Assembly: GCA_027924585.1 (NCBI GenBank)
Contig: BSBM01000059.1
Location: 5,456,001-5,520,000 of the forward strand
DNA: 64,000 nucleotides
Direction of reading: 5' to 3'
From: Larix kaempferi
Taxonomy: Eukaryota > Streptophyta > Pinopsida > Pinales > Pinaceae
Shown here: in pieces, positions 44,801-54,800 of the stretch
Layout of the letters: every line of letters begins with the position of its first letter
How positions within the stretch are numbered: the first letter of the stretch is position 1
The notes under the pieces: model-generated
Seen by the model: the letters and a program-made list of their open reading frames with translations, nothing else
Told to the model about the DNA's origin: nothing
The model's database searches: none
Made by a program: the position numbers and the translations under genes

Positions 44801-46683
44801 GCAAAATAAACTTCGTTCGAAGATTCATTCCAAACTTAGCAGAATTGGCCAAGCCATTGAATGCCCTTCTTAAGAAGGATGTGAAGTTTGTTTGGGATAA
44901 GGAGTGTGAGTCATCTTTCACTAAGCTCAAAAAGGCCATTTCAACCTCCCCGGTACTAGCTTGTCCTGATTACAATAAAGAGTTCATGATTTACTCATAT
45001 GCTTCGGAAGATACTATTGCTGGTGTGTTGTTACAAAAGAACAACGAAAGCCATGAACAACCTATAGCCTTTATGAGTAAAAACTTGAGAGATGCCGAAC
45101 TGAAATATACCACAACTGAGAAGCAAGCTTATGCCTTAGTTAAAGCCTTGAAACATTTCAGAACTTATGTGGGGTATTCCAAAATTAAAGCATATGTGCC
45201 TTACCAAGCAGTTAAGGATGTTCTTTCACAAGCAGATGGCATAGGTGTAAGAGGAAATTGGATTTCACGTATACAAGAATATGATCTAGAGATTAAGCCA
45301 ATTAAGATTGTGAAAGGTCAAGGGTTAGCTCAACTTCTAACTGAAAAGGGAGGTAATATGGTAAATACGATAAGTGAAAAAGATCCTGCTATCTTAAACA
45401 TTGATGAAGAGCATGAATGGTACAAAGATATCGTATATTTCTTAAGAAACTTGTCATGCCCTGACCACCTAGTGGATCATCAAAGAAGAGCATTAAGGCT
45501 AAAAGCAGAAAAATATGTTTTAACCCAGGACGGATTAGGATGGAGGAACCCCGATGGAATAATCTTGAAATGTGTCAACTTGGAAGAGTCAAAAACCATC
45601 ATAAAGGAGATGCACTCAGGATTATGTGGTGGTCATTATGCTCCAAGAACAACTGCTGCAAAAATCATGAGAGCAGGGTATTATTGGCCTACACTCTTTA
45701 AAGATGTACACGCTTATATTAGGATATGCCAAGAATGCCAGTTTTTCTCAGGAAAACCAAGATTGCCTGCCTTACCTTTAAATCCTGTAGTGGTTGAAGC
45801 TCCTTTTCAACAGTGGGGTATGGATTTTGTAGGTCCTTTTAATGAAAACTCGAGCAATGGATATAAGTATATGTTGACCTGCACAGATTATTTCACTCGT
45901 TGGGTAGAAGCTATTCCAACCAAGAAGGCTACAGCTGAAGTAGTTGTGAAGTTTTTAGAAGAGAATATTGTGTCAAGATACGGTTGCCCTCTGAAACTAA
46001 CAACAGATAATGCCCCAGCCTTCAGTAAAATAGAAATGTCCACCTTTTGCATGAATCATGGAATCACCCTCTCTCATTCTTCAAACTATTACCCCCAGGG
46101 AAATGGTCTCGCCGAATCAAGTAACAAAAATCTAATTAGGCTGTTGAAAAGAATGGTGGGTGAAAATAAGAAAAGTTGGGATGTAAAACTAAAATATGCT
46201 TTGTGGGCAGATCGAACAACAGTAAAAAGGATTACAGGAAAATCTCCTTTTGAGTTGGTATATGGACAAGACTGTAGACTACCAATAAATCTGCAAATAC
46301 CTGTTTATGAACTGTTGCAGCAATGCACTTCAGATACAGAAGCAATGCAAGGAAGAATTGATAAATTAGTTGAACTAGATGAAAAGAGAAGAAGTGCTTT
46401 CGATAAGATGCTTATAGAACAAGAAAGGGTAAAAGGCACATTTGATCAAAATACTAGAGGTACTACCTTTGGTATAGGAGACATAGTTTTATTATGGGAT
46501 AAGCATAAAGAGAAACCAAGAAATCACACGAAGTTTGAAAGCTTATGGAAAGGTCCGTATAAGATAAGTAACCTGGCTGGAAAGGGATCTTTTGTCCTTG
46601 AAACCTTAGATGGAGATGAAGTTGAGCTACCTGTGAATGGGAGGATGTTGAAACATTACTTTCCTCCTATCAACCTTGAATGA
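41866..46683 (+). CDS. pol: Tat-like Ty3/gypsy polyprotein, copy 1 (1605 aa)
   Basis: One uninterrupted frame. Residues 1-295 are basic and polar with no capsid fold or CCHC knuckle that I can see. Protease: LDSGAEVNIM, Asp300. Extra plant-type RNase H: FDGA (D460), AEYEA (E498), GDSD (D522), ADAL (D572); the usual His before the last Asp is Ala. Reverse transcriptase: LDGFSGYNQ (D834) and YQDD (896-899). Gypsy RNase H is degenerate: Tyr1045 and Pro1112 replace catalytic Asp residues, and only E1085 remains. Integrase: H1250, H1257, C1288, C1291 zinc site, then D1320, D1381, E1417 (DD35E spacing), and a GPY motif near 1563; no chromodomain. The first ATG lies 137 bp after the primer binding site, so there is no room for an upstream gag. 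This copy has SFFSKINF where copy 2 has the more usual SFFGKINF. Confidence 0.93.
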   Translation: MPCVTNSENDMILKMMTEMSGLIRNLNGVVLRKQRENIEKYKPFSRTFEGVYANENLQTKPTSGGRVVTRSQAKNNTKDIDKNKTSPKENTLDPKNTTRRFPTQTPNTPPKGILKKNDQPRRLAPQVTKKVISSTPAKPHAKDPVQRKQENTPSKETFPITQEKLNSNILGKLSGSSVMVSLKDLVVIPSVRKQVMHLLDLKMNTKDKEKACNLQIDLSNFVSKPNIPVPLEELLKIPSYYDQATKFLGIEPKIKNPVKVTVEEDPPIMIQSVIDKGRGHPPFYIALEINQLILHNCMLDSGAEVNIMPLKVMEQLELKPSREYRNVCGMDSRPVKSKGMIENLKMKLAAYPAIEISMNVLVLDIPDAWGMLLSREWAAKLGGSIQMDLSYATIPIGEKATYRLMNEKPMTEHVETPDYLFEDAMRPTEEVGNYMVMANYWEEPRQHPFPPSQVWKMHFDGAKSRHGAGAGIVLTSPSGEEKLFAYRLEFDCTNNVAEYEALLLGLEICREQKIKCLNVTGDSDLIVSQVKNQFAAKNNRLRDYRNAVWDTIEMFDAFAIRAVPREENTLADALSVIACTFETPDHLKNKECKVEVIFRPSVPDNQDHWQVFDSDAQIIAFLQNHESFQNCNVNLEDKSNGSSIQDLDVRKLAIPLEKNFNRHDEYKGKRAEPVDEVIEINIGTSVSPRMIRIGKNASPEERKAIVNLIRKYRDIFAWAYDELRTYDPEIIEHTIPLHEGAKPYRQKLRNVNPKLAPLIKKELEKMLAAGIIQPVRHTTWVSNPVIVRKKSGEIRICIDFRNLNQASLKDNYPLPNMENLLQSVTGAGMLSMLDGFSGYNQVRIRKEDRNKTTFTTPWGTFQYIRMPFGLLNAGSTFQRAMDQAFSDLIGKIIAIYQDDLTVFSKERGDHIEHLRRVFERCRKFGISLNPKKSTFGVDEGKLLGHIVSKEGIRIDPERVQAINAIAAPHNVATLQSFFSKINFVRRFIPNLAELAKPLNALLKKDVKFVWDKECESSFTKLKKAISTSPVLACPDYNKEFMIYSYASEDTIAGVLLQKNNESHEQPIAFMSKNLRDAELKYTTTEKQAYALVKALKHFRTYVGYSKIKAYVPYQAVKDVLSQADGIGVRGNWISRIQEYDLEIKPIKIVKGQGLAQLLTEKGGNMVNTISEKDPAILNIDEEHEWYKDIVYFLRNLSCPDHLVDHQRRALRLKAEKYVLTQDGLGWRNPDGIILKCVNLEESKTIIKEMHSGLCGGHYAPRTTAAKIMRAGYYWPTLFKDVHAYIRICQECQFFSGKPRLPALPLNPVVVEAPFQQWGMDFVGPFNENSSNGYKYMLTCTDYFTRWVEAIPTKKATAEVVVKFLEENIVSRYGCPLKLTTDNAPAFSKIEMSTFCMNHGITLSHSSNYYPQGNGLAESSNKNLIRLLKRMVGENKKSWDVKLKYALWADRTTVKRITGKSPFELVYGQDCRLPINLQIPVYELLQQCTSDTEAMQGRIDKLVELDEKRRSAFDKMLIEQERVKGTFDQNTRGTTFGIGDIVLLWDKHKEKPRNHTKFESLWKGPYKISNLAGKGSFVLETLDGDEVELPVNGRMLKHYFPPINLE

Positions 46684-47150
46684 CCTAGTCTCGCATTACC
46701 TGGTAGATTAGGGTAGGTAGGAAAACAAATAAGCCTACTTAGGCAGTAGTCAGTCTTTTCAGCCATTGAGTCTGGCACCTTTTTTAGTCTCTAAGCTCCT
46801 TTGTAAGCTCCTAGTTTAATTGAGTACCTGTCACTTTTTCTTTTCCTGCACAATAAAACTCAAATTTTGCAAATTATGTTAATTTACTTTCTGCATTTAT
46901 ATTTTATGCATTTATATTTCTGACATAGAGTAGATTTTATTTCAGTTGATTTTATATTTTTCCCACACATGCGGCATGAGGTATTTTCTTTAGATGTTTG
47001 TGAATGCAGAAAATAGGTTGCAAGAATAAAGCTGGAAATAAAATGGTAGAGTGCTGGATCGTGGATTCGAGTAGCAGAGTTCGAGGACCAGAGATTCTGA
47101 GGTTCTCAAGTGCTCACTTCAGCCGAGCACTTGTCCCAGCCGGAGCCAGA
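46684..47150 (+). other. 3' non-coding part of internal region 1
   Basis: No ORF of note. The purine content rises in the last 130 bp, but the bases just before LTR2 (GCCGGAGCCAGA) are interrupted by pyrimidines, so the polypurine tract is poor compared with most elements. Confidence 0.6.
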
Positions 47151-50100
47151 TGTTATCACATATATAGTAGCCGGGCTACCATACATTATTTTTCTCATTC
47201 CAGTACACTATTGAGCCAGTTCCCTTGCATTTGAGATGCCGAGATGAGCATCTAGATCGGATCACTATCAGATTGTGGACAGCAGTTGTATTCCCCATGC
47301 CATGACTGAGTTTCAGGACACTCAGAGAGATGACCAATGTAGCCATTATACCATTGGTACAGAGCAGTCAGTAGTGCCCAGAGTTACAGCGGCAGTTCCA
47401 GAGGACAGATGATGGTACAGGTTGATGTGCATTCAGGTATATGACTCAGCAGGTATATTATTGTGTTATGGTTAGATTGCTTTTATACTTATTCTTATAG
47501 CATGTCTTAGCACTTAGTGTCATGATCTGGCGATCATATAGATACATGGACCTGGTTGACCTATTATTTATATTATATTGTCCCTACTCAGACTTAGAAG
47601 TTCACTATTCATACTCAATGGTACATACCCTCCTTAGGGAGAATAGAGGTGATCATTACACCATACTCTGGCTTGCTAGTGTTGGCTCCATCATTTCATT
47701 GTCTTCATCCATCCGTGGCCTACCTTTTAGATTATTACCCTGATTTGCTACTTGACTAGTGACATGGAGGACCTTTCCCCACTGTAGCCTCTGTATTGGA
47801 TGAGCCTCCCTGTTTATTGTGTCTCGGCTCTGAGTTGGTGACAAAACTTACCTATGGTGAGTTGGAGTTCCTTGAGAATTCCCCCTAGTCACTAAAGTTG
47901 TGTTGGCTAAACCTGAAACTTTTAGTGCTGCCATCAATACAAAATCTGGAAAAATGAAATGCTATATCTTGTGTGTGAAAGAAATGCCAATTGAAAATGG
48001 CCATGAAAAATAAAATGTTATATCTTTTGGAAAAATAAATACCTAGGTAAACAAGTTGTCCATGACACACCTAGAAGTGCTCAGGTAAACAAGTGCCTTA
48101 AAAACACACCTGCAGCAGAAAGCCTAAAAATAAATGTAAATCTATGCAATGTGTTTGTAAACACACATAGATCAAGGCTATGGAAACTTCAGGCCCAAAA
48201 AGCAATGGAACTTAAATGTTATATCTAAATAATTGCTGGCCTTGCTTGTATTATGGATTGTGCGCATCTGTGAAGGTGAATAAACCCTCTTTAAACAACT
48301 CATCCATTTGTGAGACACCGCCATTCCCTGTGTTATTGCTCATTCAGTATATACTATGGTGTGTATTCCCTTTCCCTTGCCAAAGTGTCACAAAGTCAAG
48401 TCATTCAAGTCATCCCTTAGCCTAGCCAGTTATATTAAGCCTTCACCCTTCACTAGCAAATTGATCACAACTATGAAGTGAGTATGGTCCTGAAAGTCTA
48501 GTCTGAGTAATAATAATAATTGACGACACTATATATTTGGATTTAGATCGCCAGTCATGATTAATCTGTGTTATAATTGTTATTCGAATAAGTTGTAGAG
48601 CATGTATTAACCTTGACACCTTGCAGCAGCTATGGATGATGGTCTGAGTTGTATTTGGTCTTGGTTAGACCTAGTTTGACCATGGAGGACCATGGGACAT
48701 GAGATGTTAGACCTTATGATGATATAGATAGATGATATATGGTCTATGTACACATACATGATGATTCTATGCAGCAGCTACAGGGTTATGATGATGATTC
48801 TTGGGATACAGCAGTGTTTGATCATTTACAGAGCATTATTATTGGCCTTGTTCCGGGATATTGGATATTTATTTTGATCATGCAGAGACTCATATGGTGT
48901 ATGAGTACACATTTTGGATAGATTTGGACCTTCTGAGTCCAATGGGACAATTTGTTTTCAGTTCCGGGCACTTACAGTGATGATTGAGCCTCAGTAGGCT
49001 GTCCTAGTGCAGTTTTGGTCTGTTGGAGGCCCTGTCAGAGCAGAGATGACTTTTATCCGGTTGACCTAGGGCGCTGATGATGGAGGGGGTGGTCCAGCCA
49101 CTTGTTTTTACCATATTACCCCCCTCCCGGACACATTGGTGCCCTCACCTTGACAGCGCCATCACTCCAGGAGGCTGTTTGGGCAGTTTCACGCTTCCCG
49201 AGGCATTTCAGGATTGGTAGAAATGGCTATTGAGGAAATCGATTTGGACTACTGAGGCAAAGTTATGGCATGGGATGATCAGTGATGATAGATCGGGACC
49301 TTTCACACCTTCTCTAGCAGTTTCAGCTTCATCGGGGCCCGCATCCATCACTTATGGCATTTTCTGTGGATTTTTGAGGTCTTTTGAGGACCACGACTTC
49401 ACTAGGGAGGCACGATTTGGTACTTTCATGATTATTTATTGGTTGTTGTGCCATGGGGATTGACCAAGGAGGGATAAAATTACCCCTTGGACCCACCATG
49501 AGCCTCCTATGATATTTTGTCATCATGATTTGGTGGGATTCCCCTCTCCTAGGGCGACTTTGTCCACTTATGTTATATTTTATGTGTGATCCATGTATTA
49601 TATTGTTGAGCTCATCTCAACCATTGATTAGACTTTTGTATCTTATAATCTAAGCCACTCATTCAAAAAGTGGTTAGGGTTTTGGTGCCTCTCCTTCCTA
49701 TTTAAAGGAGAGAGCCTCTCATTGTAAAGTGACTTTTGGCTCTGGATTATTGGAATAGAAAATTATTATTGCATCTATCTCCAATGTTGTGGTGAATGTT
49801 TTTGGTGTTCGTTCGTTGGTTCTTCCTTTGCACTGAGTTATTGGAGATCTTGTTTGCCATATCTATTGTACCACGATTTTGCATCTACAGGTGGAGGCCG
49901 ATTTGCTTGGAGGAGGAGGTATTGGTAGGGGAAGACTCTCCCTACTTCTTCTTTGGAGCTCTTCGTTGGTAACAGGGAGTATTACTGTCCCAGGACCTTC
50001 TATTTCATGTTACTATTTGCATTTCTCTTGTATTTCTTCCATACTTGATCTTACTGATTGAATTTTATTCCTTGGTTTGACAGGTAGAGGAAGGCGCACT

Positions 50101-51645
50101 TGTGGACTAGGGCATCAAATTGGCAAGCAAATCAACAATCTCTCATTTGATCTCTGCGGGAATCTTCCTCAACATCAAGGCATCTCAACCACATCATTCA
50201 GGTATGATCTCAAGGTAAGTTCTATCTCCATAGTCTATCCAATTGTCAAAAACATCTAAAACCCTAATTAATTAAAACCCCAATTTTGCATTTTCTTAGA
50301 TCTACTGAGATCTAGTGGGTTGTTGGGTATGATATTGAAAACCCACCTCTATAGCATCCACGGCATCCTGGATCTATAGTTTGGTGAGGATTGGCTTCCG
50401 TTTGACCCCTCTCCCAAGCCAACTTAGCTTCTCCCAAGGAAGGCGCACTTCACCATTTGAGCAAGTTGACCTAGATCTAGAACATGGGTGTTTGAGATTC
50501 CACTTGATTTGACATCTACACATCAAATAACATACACCCAGGTTGTCCCTTTCTTGAAATTCACCTTGTGGGCCCCATTCCACATTTTAAGGGATTTAAT
50601 CCCCATTTTGGACCACTTGGAACACTTAAACTCAGATCTACAAAGATCTAACCGGTGGATTGCCACGAAACTATAGATCCATACTCCTACCTGACCGATC
50701 TACTAGGATCTAAAGTTTGGATGCCATCCGACATGATTTGACCCACCTAAATCCCGATTGAAGCCTCCTTGGGTAAAGTCGCACCACCTTGGAGAAGTGA
50801 GTTCACTCACTTCGAGGAACTGGGTACTTGAGATTCTTGCAGATCCGGAACCACAATAATTCAAAACCTAGGTCTAGACTGTCACTTTGTCAAATCTTGC
50901 CTTGGGGACTGCATTCCTTATTTTAAGGGATTGTGGTCCACTTGGGTCAAACCTAGATCTAGACACATGTAACCATCAAGACCTATACTGTCCACTTATC
51001 TCATGTTGTAGGAGTCCTAACCATAAGTCAACCCCACTTTGACTCCACTTCCCAATTCCCAAGGCACTGGTTTATTTCCAAGACAACCCAACTCTCCTAG
51101 ATTGTTGGATTGACTTGTGGTTTGACTTTTGCATGGTGAACTATACCCTTAAAGCAATCATGAATCATGGTCAAGCTTGTCTTATGTACTAGTTACCCCC
51201 AATACAACCCTTAACTACCCTGCATTGGACACAGTTCCCAAGGCAGTGGACTTTCCAACATTGAACTAGTACACTAGCCCTAGATCTCACTTCAAACATT
51301 GTAAGTCACTTTCACATCAACTATGAACCAAAGCTATACCTATTGAACCCCTCACTTGGCTTGTGACTTTATCCCTTAGGTCTAGGATAAACCATACACC
51401 TAACTTCACTTAGAAATACCTTGATTTGGTGTCTTGGTTTTGATCTCTCCTGTCGGGAGTAGATCGGGTCTCCCCCTTTGTTGTCTGGGCTAGACAACAT
51501 AAAGCGAAGGTTGCCTCGACTGGCGTGACAACCATAAATATTTGGAGGTCGAGGTGATTGTGGTTGCACCTCTTGAGTTGCCCTTCCCTATTGCCATCCA
51601 TGACTGGATCCATCCAAAGGGGTAACTACAACTTAGGTGATAACA
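47151..51645 (+). repeat. LTR2, shared between the two internal regions
   Basis: It has the same ends as LTR1 (TGTTATCAC..GTGATAACA) and the same length. It differs from LTR1 at about six sites by eye (for example near 48429, 48474, 48562, 50368 and 51558). It serves as 3' LTR for copy 1 and 5' LTR for copy 2. Confidence 0.93.
49708..49717 (+). promoter_or_regulatory. TATA-like box of LTR2
   Basis: Same CTATTTAAAG as at 39771, in the same context. Confidence 0.5.
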
Positions 51646-51648
51646 TTT

Positions 51649-51666
51649 TGGCGCCGCTGCCGGGGA
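51649..51666 (+). other. Primer binding site, tRNA-Asp type (copy 2)
   Basis: Identical to 41712-41729 and placed 3 bp after LTR2. Confidence 0.85.
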
Positions 51667-51802
51667 GGCAATAGCTTGCCCTAGTCCTTCCCGCATATAC
51701 AAACGACACATATCTTGGTAGAAGAGTTAAATCTACCTGGCGACTCCCAATCGTGACTCCGCTGAGGAGCGAGCTCATTCACATCCTAAAATACTTAGAA
51801 CT

Positions 51803-54800
51803 ATGCCTTGTGTCACTAATTCAGAGAACGATATGATTTTGAAAATGATGACCGAAATGAGTGGTTTAATCCGAAACCTAAATGGGGTAGTTCTCAGAAA
51901 ACAAAGAGAAAATATTGAAAAGTATAAACCGTTTTCTAGAACCTTTGAGGGTGTATACGCCAACGAAAATCTCCAAACTAAGCCCACATCTGGTGGCAGA
52001 GTGGTAACTAGGTCTCAAGCAAAGAATAACACAAAAGACATAGATAAGAACAAAACCAGTCCGAAGGAAAATACACTGGACCCAAAAAATACCACTCGTA
52101 GATTCCCCACTCAAACTCCAAACACTCCTCCTAAAGGGATTTTAAAGAAAAATGATCAACCCAGAAGGTTAGCCCCTCAAGTCACTAAGAAGGTAATAAG
52201 TTCAACTCCTGCTAAACCCCATGCTAAGGATCCAGTACAAAGAAAACAAGAGAACACTCCAAGCAAAGAGACATTTCCTATAACGCAAGAAAAGCTAAAT
52301 TCAAACATACTGGGAAAACTCTCGGGATCTTCTGTCATGGTGTCTTTAAAAGATTTGGTAGTTATTCCGTCGGTTAGAAAACAAGTAATGCATTTACTGG
52401 ATTTGAAAATGAATACCAAGGACAAGGAAAAGGCCTGCAACTTACAGATTGATTTGAGTAATTTTGTATCCAAACCTAATATCCCTGTGCCCTTGGAGGA
52501 ACTTTTGAAAATTCCCTCATACTACGATCAAGCAACCAAATTCCTAGGAATCGAGCCTAAAATCAAGAACCCTGTGAAAGTGACAGTTGAGGAGGATCCC
52601 CCCATCATGATTCAAAGTGTAATTGACAAGGGTAGGGGTCACCCCCCCTTTTATATTGCTCTGGAAATAAATCAATTGATATTGCATAACTGTATGTTAG
52701 ACTCAGGAGCAGAAGTAAACATTATGCCTCTTAAGGTCATGGAACAATTGGAGTTGAAACCATCCAGAGAATATAGGAATGTGTGTGGGATGGATTCCAG
52801 GCCTGTGAAGTCAAAGGGTATGATTGAAAACCTCAAAATGAAACTAGCTGCTTACCCTGCAATTGAAATAAGCATGAATGTCCTAGTTTTAGACATTCCT
52901 GACGCATGGGGAATGTTGCTATCAAGGGAATGGGCTGCCAAGTTAGGAGGAAGTATCCAAATGGATTTATCTTACGCGACCATCCCCATAGGAGAAAAGG
53001 CTACCTATAGATTGATGAATGAAAAACCTATGACAGAACACGTAGAAACACCCGACTACTTATTTGAAGACGCTATGCGTCCCACTGAGGAAGTTGGAAA
53101 CTATATGGTGATGGCCAACTATTGGGAGGAACCCCGACAGCACCCTTTCCCTCCCAGTCAAGTTTGGAAAATGCATTTTGATGGGGCAAAGTCTAGGCAT
53201 GGTGCTGGAGCTGGGATTGTCCTTACATCTCCTTCTGGTGAAGAAAAATTGTTTGCATACCGTCTTGAATTCGATTGCACAAACAATGTAGCTGAGTATG
53301 AGGCATTGCTTTTAGGCTTAGAAATTTGTCGGGAACAAAAGATCAAATGTCTAAACGTAACTGGAGATTCTGATCTGATTGTATCCCAAGTGAAGAACCA
53401 GTTTGCAGCCAAAAACAATAGGCTTAGGGATTATCGAAATGCTGTTTGGGATACTATAGAAATGTTTGATGCTTTTGCAATACGAGCAGTCCCAAGAGAA
53501 GAAAACACCCTGGCTGATGCATTATCAGTAATAGCTTGCACTTTTGAAACTCCTGATCATCTTAAAAATAAAGAGTGTAAGGTTGAAGTAATATTTAGAC
53601 CCTCCGTTCCTGATAATCAAGATCATTGGCAAGTCTTTGATTCTGATGCGCAAATCATTGCATTCTTACAAAACCATGAAAGTTTTCAATATTGCAACGT
53701 GAATTTAGAAGACAAATCAAACGGTTCCTCCATTCAAGATCTTGATGTTAGGAAACTAGCAATACCTCTGGAGAAAAATTTCAACAGGCATGATGAATAC
53801 AAAGGTAAGAGAGCTGAACCGGTAGACGAGGTTATAGAGATAAATATTGGAACTTCAGTTTCTCCCAGAATGATCAGAATAGGAAAGAATGCTTCCCCCG
53901 AAGAAAGAAAGGCGATTGTAAATCTGATTAGGAAGTATCGAGATATTTTCGCTTGGGCTTATGACGAACTTAGAACTTATGACCCTGAAATTATTGAGCA
54001 TACTATCCCATTGCATGAAGGCGCTAAACCTTATAGGCAAAAGTTAAGAAATGTCAATCCAAAACTTGCTCCCTTAATTAAGAAAGAGCTTGAGAAGATG
54101 CTAGCAGCCGGAATTATCCAACCCGTTCGACACACTACTTGGGTTTCTAACCCAGTTATTGTAAGAAAGAAAAGTGGTGAAATCAGGATATGCATTGATT
54201 TCAGAAACCTAAACCAAGCATCCCTCAAGGACAATTACCCTTTGCCAAATATGGAAAATCTGTTACAAAGTGTTACTGGGGCAGGTATGTTGTCAATGTT
54301 GGATGGTTTTTCGGGGTATAATCAGGTACGTATTAGAAAGGAAGACAGAAATAAAACAACCTTTACTACTCCATGGGGAACTTTCCAATATATAAGAATG
54401 CCATTCGGATTATTAAACGCCGGTTCCACTTTTCAAAGAGCTATGGATCAAGCATTTAGTGATTTGATTGGGAAAATCATTGCCATTTATCAGGATGATC
54501 TAACAGTATTTTCAAAGGAACGAGGAGACCATATTGAACATTTAAGGAGAGTTTTTGAACGTTGCAGAAAATTTGGTATATCATTAAATCCCAAAAAATC
54601 AACTTTCGGAGTAGATGAAGGCAAGCTTTTAGGACACATTGTGTCAAAAGAAGGCATCAGAATCGACCCAGAACGTGTCCAGGCCATCAATGCTATTGCA
54701 GCACCCCATAATGTGGCCACCTTGCAATCTTTCTTTGGCAAAATAAACTTCGTTCGAAGATTCATTCCAAACTTAGCAGAATTGGCCAAGCCATTGAATG

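Noticed and set aside
42240-44939. Several minus-strand ORFs up to 128 codons within the polyprotein
   Set aside because: Shadows of the long plus-strand frame; they have no domains and appear identically in both copies because the DNA is duplicated.
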